A stretch of 64,000 bases of DNA from Turnera subulata (taxonomy: Eukaryota > Streptophyta > Magnoliopsida > Malpighiales > Passifloraceae). Where the stretch lies: assembly GCA_028386065.3 (NCBI GenBank), contig JAKUCV010007347.1:1-64000 (forward strand), written 5' to 3'. The notes under the pieces were generated by a model. It searched no databases, had not been told where the DNA came from, and worked only from the letters and a program-made list of their open reading frames with translations. Shown here piece after piece: positions 9,986-20,815 of the stretch. Position numbers and translations under genes: made by a program. Within the stretch, counting starts at the first letter, position 1. Each line of letters begins with the position of its first letter.

Positions 9986-12574
9986 AGTAACCCAGATCAT
10001 GGCCACCACAAAACAGTCTCAAACCATCCGGTCGTACCTCTACTTACCACGTGATAATTATGTCATCATCATCCAAAAACCAAATCTCAAATCAATTTCA
10101 AATTTCCATTTTCTTTTTCCCAATTATCCATATCACAGTTTATTCCGACAAACTAGTCACAACACAGTCTATCGACATCAGTCACAATATCCAAATCAGT
10201 CAAACAATTATCCAACTTCCTATTAACTCAAATTATACGACAGACCAATCCAACAATAGTTTCATAGCATCAATCTTTCACAACCCAACATCAATCGCAA
10301 CACAGTATCTAAGAAACCATTAGCAGTCAACATAGCAGTTCAATCAAGCAGAGTAATATCAAGAATCACACACAGAAACTACATCAACAAATCCGTATCA
10401 TCAATTATTCAACAATAATATATATCATCACAATTCCAATATTCAATTTCACAAGTTGTTCAACTTACTATTACCAAAGGTTATCCCACAGGCTGAACCG
10501 TCAACATATCTTAACACCAATCATTCACAATTGTCAGATCAACGTCAATCACAACATAATATCCAATAAACCAATAACAGTCAACACAACGGTTCAATCA
10601 AGCAAATCAACATCATAGCAACAACAACAATGACCATAGCAGCCAAATAACCACAGCAATTCCATATTATCAAATATCCGACAACAATACATATAACACC
10701 AATTATTCACAATTAACAGTTCATCACAATATTCACTCGACCAATAACATAGTCCAACAACGACAGCATCAATAACCATAACAGTTAAATAACCAACAAT
10801 GACCCTCTCAACAGTTCATTCAAACAACAAAACACACAAGGTATTACAGGCACATATCAAGGGTTATCCATCCTCACCTTGGCCGACACTGGCTCCTCGG
10901 AAAACTGCCCGATATCCAAACCTATACAGCAAAACAACATGCTCACATAAATGCACATAATCGGTATGCTATGATGCCATAAATTATAAATTAATCTCAT
11001 CGGTAAAACATCTCGATTATATTTATATTATCATGAAATTATCCTTTATCATAATTATACCTTTTTCCGAAAATATTTTCATGCGTAATTATATTCTTTT
11101 CTAAAAAGTATTTATCATATAACATTTTATTAAAGGATATAAATCTTATTTTAATTACGTTGATTCCCAAAAATAATATTATGTCAAGGTGCTTATTTCG
11201 TTTATCTTCATAAATATAATCGTATACCATGTATATACTTTCCTACCATATTTTCCAAAAATATACTTACCATAAGATAATTTCTCAAATGCTAATGTGC
11301 TTATTTATATTTCTTCTCAAAAGTAATTATCATAACATATATCAATGTAACAGCCCAGGTAAAAATTTCATTTTTACCGGGACTGTTTAAGTGAATGTAC
11401 AGTAATTTACCGTTGATTTTTAATCTTGGGTAATTAAATTATGGTAAATCGAGTATTGGATTTTGAAACCGAGCCTTAACCTACGTTCGGGATTTTTCTG
11501 CGGATTTTACGGACCAAGTTGGGATTTTTCCGGGTCCGGGAATCTTCGGAAAAAGCCGAGTTTATTCTCGAATTACCGGACCAGAAATAAGATAAATGGG
11601 TATACCGGATATTTTCTGGTCCAGGTGGGCCACACTTCACATGCAGCATAGTAACTGCATAATTGAAGTTCAATTATTCAGCCGCCAATTCCTATTTAGC
11701 CTGTGACTTATCAATAATTTTGCTGTCTTTAAATTATTCTTCAGTTCAGCCTTACACGCCACTACCTGCACATCACCATACTCTTCTTCAATTCTCCTCC
11801 TCTGCCAATTTTCTTCTGCAACCAACTTAAAAAAAAAAAAACTCTCCATTCCAGTAAAATCGTTTGAAGCAGGAAAGAAAAGAAAAGAAAAAAAAAACCA
11901 AACAACAACACAAAACACCCACACGCCGCCGTTTTCACCTCTCCTCCTTCCTCTTTTCTTTTCTTTTTCTTCTTTTCCTTCACCGCCGCCGTGAGCCACC
12001 TCACTGCCGCCATCAACCGCCTCTTCTTCTCCTTCCTTCTCCTGCCTTCGCTGCACCGTCGCCAACCCGAGGAGCCGTCGACGCCGCCTGCATAGCGAGA
12101 CCCGACGAGGAGACGAGCCGCCTCCCTCGCCTCCCCTCGAGTCGTGCCACCTCCACCGGCCTCCTTCCAGTCGCCTTCCCCGCCTGCAGACCGCCGCTTT
12201 CGCCTCGCCTTGACAGCCGCTCGTGACGTCGCAGCCCCGCTCCGTCCGTCGCGCCGCCGCCTGCAAGGTGAGTTGGGGTTGAAGAAGCAACCCGGATATG
12301 TTGTACGGGTCGTGGGTCGACTGTTTTGGAAACGGGTTGGGGGTGTTGGGCTGAGTGTGGGTTGGGTCTGTGGGCCGTGACCTGGGCTTTGGGCTTGTGG
12401 TCTGGGCTGACACGCCTGGGCCTGACTCTTGGGTCTGTTGGGCTCCAGTCCAACAATATAAAAAAAAAAAAGAGAAAAGGAAAAGAGAGAGAAAGAATAA
12501 ATCTAGAGAAAAGAAAATTAAATAGAAGAAAATAAAAATGAGATGGGGAAAAATATATATTGGTATGGAAAAAT

Positions 12575-12575
12575 N
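12575..12575. other. Single-N assembly join inside the 5' LTR
   Basis: Compared with the 3' LTR, ~305 bp (about 18640-18945) are absent exactly at this N. The LTR halves on either side show very different divergence from the 3' LTR. Confidence 0.75.
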
Positions 12576-12998
12576 TATTGATTGATATAGGAGTTGACAA
12601 CGAGCAATTTGCTGAGGAACCGGACTTGGAACTTGCTGAGCAATTCCATAACTGATATCGGCTAAGGTGAGGATGGATAACCCTTGTTATGTTGCCTGTA
12701 ATACTTGTGTGCTTTGTTGTTCGATTGAACTGCTGAATTGTTGGATGTTTGATTACTGCTGTGGTATTATTGTTGCCTTGAGCTATGATATTGATTCTGT
12801 GGATATTATGCTGAGATTGATGTTGAACTATTGACTGTGGAAAATGTGAAAAAGAAATTGGAATTGGAATTGGAATTGATTTGAGATGTTGGTATAATTG
12901 TCATGTGGAAAGTAGTGGTACGACCCGATGGTATGAAAATTAATTTTGAGATGCTATGGTCGGTTTTTGGTTTGGTTGGCCCGTCTCGCCTGTGGTTA

Positions 12999-13191
12999 GG
13001 GTATACCGAATACCCAGTGGCTCGGATATGCCGAATATCCGCGGTGGCTCGGATATGCCAAATATCCACAGAGGCTCAGATATGCCGAATATCTGGTTGG
13101 CATGACGTCGCCTGAGGTTAGGGTATACCGAATACCCAGTGGCTCGGATATGCCGAATATCCGCGGTGGCTCGGATATGCCGAATATCCGG
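12999..13191 (+). repeat. Hairpin array in element A 5' LTR
   Basis: ~27-bp units with palindromic cores: GGGTATACCGAATACCC, CGGATATGCCGAATATCCG and CAGATATGCCGAATATCTG. Stem changes are paired (CGG/CCG versus CAG/CTG). The same array is at 19353-19544. Confidence 0.85.
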
Positions 13192-13805
13192 TTGTTTTGA
13201 TATGAGGATTGGTTGTTGACCTAGCATCCGGGATTAATTGATTACCAGGTACGACCCTAGCTTGTCCAGTGAGGGGGCCCGGAAGATAAAATTGATAATA
13301 ATAATTAAGCATTCTTTTGGCCTTGATTCAGTTGTTGTGATATGATGTTGCTTATCTGTGTTTGCTTTAAGTATTACGGTTGCTTGCATATCACTGTTTA
13401 TCCTTGGTCGGTGAGCACTTCGGACTCACCCCTCGCCTGCGGGGTTTCATCCCGTAGGTTAAGTTGTTTCCGTAGTTTAGGTACGATGTTCGATGGCTGC
13501 TGCTTTCTTCTCCACCTGACTCCGGATCCATACCACCGTTGCATGTGCATAAGTCTTCCGCTGCTTTTCTATTGCTTATATTACTGTGTTGCTGATGTCC
13601 TGTGATATGTATATTACTGATACTATCTGCTGCTGTTGTGAGCATTGTGTTTGGATTGAATAATGGTCCCCGAGTGTGGGTGACAGTTGTATTGATAGTT
13701 GTTGTTGTATAATATTTGCACGTTGTACTGTCTGTTCTATCATTATGAATAGTTTCGGCACGTGTTTACTGTGTTACGGTAAATACGGGTCGGGGCGCTT
13801 CAGTT

Positions 13806-13817
13806 TGGTAGCGGAGC
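13806..13817 (+). promoter_or_regulatory. Primer binding site of element A
   Basis: TGGTAGCGGAGC, three bases after the LTR end, close to the TGGTATCAGAGC complement of initiator Met tRNA. Element B has TGGTAGCAGAGC at the same place. Confidence 0.8.
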
Positions 13818-13917
13818 GGGCAGTAGGTCCTTGGGTGTTGCTGTGATTATTTGTGCATAGTCTGTCATGAGTTAGTATAATATGCAGGCATATACATTCT
13901 CATATAGGGTAAGACGA

Positions 13918-14298
13918 ATGGATCCGGTTGGAGAGAATCAGCATGCTGAAAGTCACCTAGATGCCGAGGTTATAGCAGGTACTTTTACAGTCTTTGGTGG
14001 TACTGCTTATACATTGATAGACCCTGGTGCTACGCAATCTTTTGTCGCGCAAAGTTTTGCAACACAACATAACTGTACGAGTGAGAGTTTAGCTTGTCCG
14101 ATGAGGGTTAGGTTACTTGCGGGTATAGTGGTCAGGTTAACCCATGTGTGCAGAGACGATTCTCTTTTGTACGATAGTGAGGTTTTTCTTGCTCGATTGG
14201 TTGTAATGAACATGAGAGGTTTTGATATCATATTGGGGATGGATTGGTTGTCCAAGTACAGTGCTATGGTGAACTGTCGCACCAGGAAGTGTTGTTGA
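13918..14298 (+). CDS. Gag start fused to aspartic protease, element A
   Basis: The open frame begins at the gag-type start MDPVGENQ; the gag remnant of element B at 35578 has the matching MDPVEGRQ. Within ~20 residues it passes into a retroviral aspartic protease (RVP_2 type): [10 protein letters not shown], the active-site loop [11 protein letters not shown] (DPGA in place of DTGA, common in this plant lineage) and the [10 protein letters not shown] flap/C-terminal motif. The ~300-residue gag normally between them, including the zinc knuckle, is absent, so an internal deletion joined gag's start to protease. The frame ends at 14298 by a one-base frameshift relative to the downstream reverse transcriptase. 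Confidence 0.85.
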   Translation: MDPVGENQHAESHLDAEVIAGTFTVFGGTAYTLIDPGATQSFVAQSFATQHNCTSESLACPMRVRLLAGIVVRLTHVCRDDSLLYDSEVFLARLVVMNMRGFDIILGMDWLSKYSAMVNCRTRKCC

Positions 14299-16268
14299 CT
14301 TCCGAAGGTGGACATAAGATTTTGCTGACAGGTATTGGGGGAGCTGCTACCACATGTAGTATCTCTGCTAATCAGGATGTCGGAATGGAGTCGCATGGTC
14401 CAGATGCTTTGTTGACCCATGCCAAGGGTGAAGAAGTTCAGACTCCAGTTTCGGGAGACATCATGGTTGTGAGGGAGTTTCCAGATGTGTTTCCAGAAGA
14501 TTTGCCAGGATTGCCACCTGACAGAGAAGTAGAGTACACCATCGATTTGATGCCAGGAGTGACACCTATCTCGATGGCACCATATCGAATGGCACCGACA
14601 GAACTTCAGGAGTTGAAGAAACAGTTGGATGAGCTGTTAGAGAAAGGTTTCATCAGACCTAGTATTTCACCTTGGGGATCACCAGTCCTCTTTGTGAAGA
14701 AGAAGGATGGTAGTTTGCGCATGTGTGTGGACTACCGACAACTGAACAAGGTGACAGTGAAGAATAAGTATCCGCTTCCCAGAATTGATGATCTTTTTGA
14801 TCAGTTACAGGGAGCTACTGTATTTTCTAAGATTGATCTTCGATCTGGTTACCATCAGGTCAAGATTGCAGAGAAGGACATACCGAAGACAGCTTTCCGC
14901 ACTCGGTATGGTCACTTTGAATTCACAGTGGTTCCTTTTGGTCTGACCAATGCACCTGCAGTTTTCATGTGTTTGATGCACTTGGTCTTGAATGAGTTCT
15001 TGGATAAGTTTGTGGTAGTCTTCATCGATGACATCTTGATTTACTCCAAGAACCGGGAAGAACATGAAGAGCACCTGAGGGTAGTACTTCAGAGGTTGCG
15101 AGAGAAGGAGTTGTATGCTAAGTTTAGCAAATGTGAGTTCTGGCTTGAAGAAATTGCATTCCTTGGACATGTTGTATCCGGGGATGGGATTAAGGTTGAT
15201 CCTGCTAAAGTAAAGGCTGTTTTGGAATGGGAGCCGCCCAAGACGGTACCGGAAATCAGGAGTTTTCTTGGCCTTGCAGGATATTACCGAAGATTCATCG
15301 AGGGTTTCTCTTTGATAGCTAGTCCCATGACCAAGCTGTTAAAGAAAGATCAAGCCTTTGTTTGGAGTGAGGATTGTCAGAAGAGTTTTGATGAACTGAA
15401 GAAGAAGCTGACAACAGCACCAGTCTTGACAGTGCCTAAGCCAGGAGTGGAGTACGTGCTGTTCTGCGATGCTTCAGGACTTGGTTTGGGAGCTGTTTTG
15501 ATGCAAGAAGGCCGAGTGATAGCCTATGCTTCGAGACAGTTGAGGCCACACGAGAAGAACTATCCGACACATGATTTGGAGATGGCCGCAGTGATTCTTG
15601 CTTTGAAGATCTGGCGACATTATCTGTTTGGAGAGAGATGCCGAATTTTCACGGATCACAAGAGTCTCAAGTACATTATGACTCAGAAGAAGCTTAACCT
15701 GCGACAAAGACGTTGGGTTGAGTTACTAAATGATTATGATTGTACCATTGAGTATCATCCGGGAAAAGCTAATGTTGTAGCAGATGCTTTGAGTCGGAGA
15801 CAGCCAGAAGATGCTTCCACGACCTACTCGATGTCCTCACTCATCGAGTTAAGGAAGATGGGAGTTGATTTGTCAGTGGATGAGACGGGAGCTTTGTTGA
15901 CACATATTGAAGTCAAGTCTAACCTGAGAGGCTGGATTGTGGAGTTACAAGATGGAGATCCCGACCTGATCAAGCTGAAGGAAGCAGTCCGTAGTGGAAA
16001 GGAAGATAAGTTCCACATAGCGGAGGATAGTGCATTGATGCTGGGGAAGCGCCTATGTGTACCCAGTGTTGGTGATTTGCGCAGTCAGATTCTAGAAGAA
16101 GGACATATGACACCGTATGCTATGCATCCCGGAAGCACCAAAATGTATCAGAACCTGAGGAGTCATTTTTGGTGGCCACGCATGAAGAAGGATGTAGCCG
16201 AGTATGTGGCTAAGTGTATCACTTGCCAGCAAGTGAAAGCTGAACATCAGCTCCAGCTGGGAAGATGA
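14286..16268 (+). CDS. Pol, element A: reverse transcriptase, RNase H, integrase zinc domain
   Basis: About 660 residues. Domains in order: linker with [14 protein letters not shown]; reverse transcriptase with [28 protein letters not shown], the FGLTNAP motif and catalytic FIDD (nucleotides 15021-15032); RNase H with FCDASG (from 15462), the DHKSL motif and ADALSR; then the integrase HHCC zinc domain (HPGSTKMY ... CITCQQ, up to ~16240). Copies cDNA from the element's RNA and degrades the RNA strand. The start is not a native ATG: the frame is entered from protease by a frameshift. It breaks again at 16262-16268, where the integrase core continues in another frame. Confidence 0.92.
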   Translation, partial: EVLLTSEGGHKILLTGIGGAATTCSISANQDVGMESHGPDALLTHAKGEEVQTPVSGDIMVVREFPDVFPEDLPGLPPDREVEYTIDLMPGVTPISMAPYRMAPTELQELKKQLDELLEKGFIRPSISPWGSPVLFVKKKDGSLRMCVDYRQLNKVTVKNKYPLPRIDDLFDQLQGATVFSKIDLRSGYHQVKIAEKDIPKTAFRTRYGHFEFTVVPFGLTNAPAVFMCLMHLVLNEFLDKFVVVFIDDILIYSKNREEHEEHLRVVLQRLREKELYAKFSKCEFWLEEIAFLGHVVSGDGIKVDPAKVKAVLEWEPPKTVPEIRSFLGLAGYYRRFIEGFSLIASPMTKLLKKDQAFVWSEDCQKSFDELKKKLTTAPVLTVPKPGVEYVLFCDASGLGLGAVLMQEGRVIAYASRQLRPHEKNYPTHDLEMAAVILALKIWRHYLFGERCRIFTDHKSLKYIMTQKKLNLRQRRWVELLNDYDCTIEYHPGKANVVADALSRRQPEDASTTYSMSSLIELRKMGVDLSVDETGALLTHIEVKSNLRGWIVELQDGDPDLIKLKEAVRSGKEDKFHIAEDSALMLGKRLCVPSVGDLRSQILEEGHMTPYAMHPGSTKMYQNLRSHFWWPRMKKDVAEYVAKCITCQQVKAEHQLQLGR

Positions 16269-17359
16269 GATCTTTGTCAGTGCCAGAGTGGAAGTGGGAG
16301 ATGATTACCATGGATTTTGTGGTCGGATTACCGTTGACCCGGAGACAGCATGATGCCATCTGGGTTATCGTTGATCGACTTACGAAATCAGCCCATTTTC
16401 TTCCCATTCGACAGACAGACACTTTGGATAAATTGGCGAAGCAATATGTTGCAGAGATTGTGAGACTACATGGGATTCCTAAGTCCATAGTCTCAGACAG
16501 AGATCCGAGATTCACATCACGGTTCTGGAAGAGTCTGCAAACAGCTTTGGGAACGAAGCTGAGTTTTAGTACTGCATTCCATCCTCAGACCGATGGACAG
16601 TCGGAGAGGACTATTCAGACACTGGAAGATATGCTAAGGGCTTGTGCTCTTAACTTCAGTGGGAGTTGGGATCAGTACCTACCTTTAGCGGAGTTTGCCT
16701 ATAACAACAGTTATCATTCCAGTATTGGCATGCCTCCGTTTGAAGCTCTTTACGGAAGGAAGTGCCGAAGTCCAGTTTGCTGGGATGAAGAAGGTCTCCG
16801 TTTGATCGTTGGTCCAGATTTGGTTAAGCAGACTGTTGACAAGATTCAGACAGTTAAGCAGAGTATGAGAGCAGCACAGGACCGACAGAAGAGCTATGCC
16901 GATAAGCATCGTCGAGAGATGGAGTACCAAGTGGGAGAACGAGTTTTCCTCCGAGTTGCACCTTGGAAGGGTGTAATCAGATTCGGGAAAAGAGGGAAGC
17001 TGAGTCCCAGGTACATTGGACCGTATGAGATTGTGGAAAGGGTTGGACCCCTGGCGTACAGATTATCCTTGCCAGAGGAGTTGTCACGGATTCATGATGT
17101 GTTCCATGTTTCCATGTTGAGGAGGTACAGATCAGATCCGAGCCATGTGGTTACTACAGTGGATGTTGAGGTCGCAGAGGATCTGACATATACAGAAATG
17201 CCGGAGCAGATCCTTGCCCGAGAAGACAGACAGTTGAGGAGCAGAGTTATTCCGATGGTAAAGGTTAAGTGGAGCAAGCACTCTGCGAATGAGTCCACGT
17301 GGGAAGTTGAGGAGCATATGCGTTCTCAGTATCCGCACTTGTTCACAGCTTCGGAGTGA
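16265..17359 (+). CDS. Integrase core and chromodomain-like C-terminus, element A
   Basis: 364 residues. The rve catalytic core is complete: MDFVVGLP (first Asp), [12 protein letters not shown] (second Asp), [12 protein letters not shown] with the Glu of the DDE triad, then the GPX-like stretch [11 protein letters not shown]. The end, [13 protein letters not shown] ... [10 protein letters not shown] ... YPHLF, is the degenerate chromodomain typical of Tekay-type chromoviruses, which steers insertion to chromatin. The N-terminal zinc domain lies in the preceding frame, so a one-base frameshift separates the two halves of integrase. Stops just before the polypurine tract. Confidence 0.92.
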   Translation: MRSLSVPEWKWEMITMDFVVGLPLTRRQHDAIWVIVDRLTKSAHFLPIRQTDTLDKLAKQYVAEIVRLHGIPKSIVSDRDPRFTSRFWKSLQTALGTKLSFSTAFHPQTDGQSERTIQTLEDMLRACALNFSGSWDQYLPLAEFAYNNSYHSSIGMPPFEALYGRKCRSPVCWDEEGLRLIVGPDLVKQTVDKIQTVKQSMRAAQDRQKSYADKHRREMEYQVGERVFLRVAPWKGVIRFGKRGKLSPRYIGPYEIVERVGPLAYRLSLPEELSRIHDVFHVSMLRRYRSDPSHVVTTVDVEVAEDLTYTEMPEQILAREDRQLRSRVIPMVKVKWSKHSANESTWEVEEHMRSQYPHLFTASE

Positions 17360-17364
17360 ATTTC

Positions 17365-17394
17365 GGGGACGAAATTCTTTTAAGGTGGGTAGGC
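17365..17394 (+). promoter_or_regulatory. Polypurine tract region of element A
   Basis: GGGGACGAAATTCTTTTAAG then GTGGGTAGGC immediately before the 3' LTR. The same GGGACGAAATTCTTTTAAGG motif is at the end of element B (45162-45170 and 47663-47680, split by an insertion). Confidence 0.75.
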
Positions 17395-20156
17395 TGTAAC
17401 AGCCCAGGTAAAAATTTCATTTTTACCGGGACTGTTTAAGTTAATGTACAGTAATTTACCATTGATTTTTAATCTTGGGTAATTAAATTATGGTAAATTG
17501 AGTATTGGATTCCGAAATCGAGCATGGCCCCACGTTCGGGATTTTTCTGCGGATTTTACGGACCAAGTTGGGATTTTTCCGGGTCCGGGAATCTTCGGAA
17601 AAAGCCGGGTTATTCTCGAATTATCGGACCAGAAATAAGATAAGTGGGTATACCGGATATTTTCTGGTCCAGGTGGGCCACACTTCACATGCAGCATAGT
17701 AACTGCATAATTGAAGTTCAATTATTCAGCCGCCAATTCCTATTCAGCCTGTGACTTATCAATAATTTTGCTGTCTTTAAATTATTCTTCAGTTCAACCT
17801 TACACGCCACTACCTGCACATCATCATATTCTTCTTCAATTCTCCTCCTCTGCCAAATTTTCTTCTGCAACCAACTTAATCAGAAAAAAAAAAAAACTCC
17901 ATTCCTGCAAAATCGTTTGAACCAGAAAAGAAAAGAAAAGAAAAGAAAAGAAAAAAAACAAACAAACAACTACACACCAACACCCCTGCCACGTCACCAT
18001 CTTCTTCTCCTCCCACACCCGCCGCCGTGAGCCACCAGGCCGTCCTCCATCACTCACCGGCCGAGACCCCCCCAACTCCTCCTTTCCTCCTCCTGCCTTC
18101 GCTGCACCGTCGCCAACCCGAGGAGCCGCCGACGCCTCCTGCATCGTGAGACCCGACAAGGTGCGACGAGCCGCCTCCCTCACCTCCCCTCGAGTCGTGC
18201 CACCTCCGCCGGCCTTCCTTGCCAGACGCCTCGCTCCTCCTCCTGTCGTGGTGTCGTGCTGCCCTGTTGGATCGCCTCCTCGCGCCGCCCGCCCGTCGCC
18301 ACTCGTCGCCGGCCGCCTGCAAGGTGAGTTGGGGTTGAAGAAGCAACCCGGATGTGTAGTACGGGTCGCGGGTCGACCGTTTTGGAAACGGGTTGGGATT
18401 GTTGGGCTGTGAACGTGGGTTGCTGGGCCTGGCACGGGTCTGGGCTGGTCCTGTGCGCCTGGGCCGGCTGCCTTGATCCTGTGCGCCTGGGTTAGCTTGG
18501 GCCTTGGGCTGGGTTTGGACTTGGCCCAGCCCGATTTTAAAAAAAAAAAAGAAGAAGAAGAAAATGAAATCTGGGAAGAAAAATAAAATGGAAGAAAATA
18601 AAAATGAGATGGGGAAAAATATATATTGGTATGGAAAAATAAATATTTCGATGAAATAATTCTAGAAAATATTATATGGTAATAATTTGTAGGAAAAAAA
18701 TATTTTGGAAAGTACATACTTAGGGAATAAATTTTGGAAAGGGTATTATCAAGGTAGAAAAATATCGGAATAGTGCCCGGGTATAGGAAAAAGTATAGAA
18801 GGATAATTTGACCCTTGAAAATAAATGGTGAATGATGACGATAATGGAGAATTAATCCGGGGGAGTAACCGAGCTGAGTTAGTATTTAATTTACGATATA
18901 CAGTAATAGCATAACATTTGCATACCATCTTATATGTGCATATTATTGATTGATATAGGAGTTGACAACTAGCAATTTGCTGAGGAACCGGACTTGGAAC
19001 TTGCTGAGCAATTCCATAACTGATATCGGCTAAGGTGAGGATGGATAACCCTTGTTATGTTGCCTGTAATACTTGTGTGCTTTGTTGTTCGATTGAACTG
19101 CTGAATTGTTGGATGTTTGATTATTGTTGCCTTGAGCTATGATATTGATTCTGTGGATATTATGCTGAGATTGATGTTGAACTATTGACTGTGGAAAATG
19201 TGAAAAAGAAATTGGAATTGGAATTGGAATTGATTTGAGATGTTGGTATAATTGTCATGTGGAAAGTAGTGGTACGACCCGATGGTATGAAAATTAATTT
19301 TGAGATGCTATGGTCGGTTTTTGGTTTGGTTGGCCCGTCTCGCCTGTGGTTAGGGTATACCGAATACCCAGTGGCTCGGATATGCCGAATATCCGCGGTG
19401 GCTCGGATATGCCGAATATCCGCAGAGGCTCAGATATGCCGAATATCTGGTTGGCATGACGTCGCCTGAGGTTAGGGTATACCGAATACCCAGTGGCTCG
19501 GATATGCCGAATATCCGCGGTGGCTCGGATATGCCGAATATCCGGTTGTTTTGATATGAGGATTGGTTGTTGACCTAGCATCCGGGATTAATTGATTACC
19601 AGGTACGACCCTAGCTTGTCCAGTGAGGGGGCCCGGAAGATAAAATTGGTAATAATAATTAAGCATTCTTTTGGCATTGATTCAGTTGTTGTGATATGAT
19701 GTTGCTTATCTGTGTTTGCTTTAAGTATTACGGTTGCTTGCATATCACTGTTTATCCTTGGTCGGTGAGCACTTCGGACTCACCCCTCGCCTGCGGGGTT
19801 TCATCCCGTAGGTTAAGTTGTTTCCGTAGTTTAGGTACGACGTTCGATGGCTGCTGCTTTCTTCTCCACCTGACTCCGGATCCATACCACCGTTGCAAGT
19901 GCATAAGTCTTCCGCTGCTTTTCTATTGCTTATATTACTGTGTTGCTGATGTCCTGTGATATGTATATTACTGATACTATCTGCTGCTGTTGTGAGCATT
20001 GTGTTTGGATTGAATAATGGTCCCCGAGTGTGGGTGACAGTTGTATTGATAGTTGTTGTTGTATAATATTTGCACGTTGTACTGTCTGTTCTATCATTAT
20101 GAATAGTTTCGGCACGTGTTTACTGTGTTACGGTAAATACGGGTCGGGGCGCTTCA
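17395..20156 (+). repeat. 3' LTR of element A
   Basis: 2762 bp, full length. Donor-like AAGGTGAGTTGGGG at ~18320, hairpin array at 19353-19544, double hairpin at ~19762-19815. The right half (18945-20156) is almost identical to the 5' LTR; the left half is clearly more diverged. Confidence 0.92.
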
Positions 20157-20815
20157 ATCAAAGGTATTAGCTATCATAAAATAATCTACCTAGAAATTAA
20201 TCTCATATGTCTATATATGTATTTATTATTGACTATTTTTTTTAGAATATTTCTGTGATATATGTATCCTTTTCTAAAAAATAGTTACTATATAGTAATT
20301 TATTTTTTTTCCAAAGGATATAATCATATACTATATAATTATGTTACTTTCCAGAAAACATATAATTACATTACATATATATATTTTCGGATTGTATTTA
20401 TTAGTTATTATATTTATTATTTTATTTTATTTAAAATTACTTGTCACAACACATATCCCTTTTCCAATATTATCTTTTTTTTTTTTTCCTTAGAATAATT
20501 ACATGATATATATATATATATACTTACTGTATTCCTACATTATATATGCATATCATTATTCCCGGAAAAAAAATATAATTACATTGTAAATAAATTTATA
20601 GAATAAAAATGCAATAATAACTATATACACATTATTTAAATTTCGGGTTGGGCCAGGTATAATGTGAAGCCCAACAGAAATTTGGACCATTAAATCCAAG
20701 TCCACTGGGTCCAGGCCTGCTGGTCCAAGTCATCAGGCCCAAGCCCAAGACTCGAGCCCAGCTGCCGTGACCCATGTGTGGGTCGTCCTCAACCCGCTCC
20801 TCACCTTAGTGGATT

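Larger units (their letters stand above)
11346..13802 (+). repeat. 5' LTR of element A
   Basis: 2457 bp, starting TGTAACAGCCCAGG and ending CGGGGCGCTTCA. About 305 bp shorter than the 3' LTR because sequence is missing at a single N (12575). Contents in order: U3-like start, CT/CCG-rich leader (11860-12265), a strong 5' splice-donor-like AAGGTGAGTTGGGG (12266-12279), the hairpin array at 12999-13191 and a conserved double hairpin at ~13408-13460. Confidence 0.92.
11346..20156 (+). mobile_element. Ty3/gypsy element A (Tekay-like chromovirus), gag-deleted
   Basis: Bounded by TGTAACAGCC...GCGCTTCA LTRs and a perfect 5-bp duplication ATCAA (11341-11345 and 20157-20161). The internal order is initiator-Met-type primer binding site, a short gag start fused to protease, reverse transcriptase, RNase H, integrase with a chromodomain-like C-terminus, then the polypurine tract. 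Protease-RT-RNaseH-integrase order and the chromodomain place it among chromoviruses, closest to Tekay/del. Gag is missing except for its first residues, and pol has two frameshifts, so it cannot move by itself. Confidence 0.93.

Noticed and set aside
11670..12600. Long Pro/Arg/Ser-rich open frames on both strands in the LTR leader (also 17836-18717, 21083-21886, 32454-33300, 45516-46217, 60585-61040)
   Set aside because: They lie in GC-biased, low-complexity LTR leader sequence, differ in frame and strand between homologous LTRs, and show no domain.
14007..17338. Minus-strand frames inside gypsy element A
   Set aside because: Antisense shadows of the protease-pol-integrase coding sequence.
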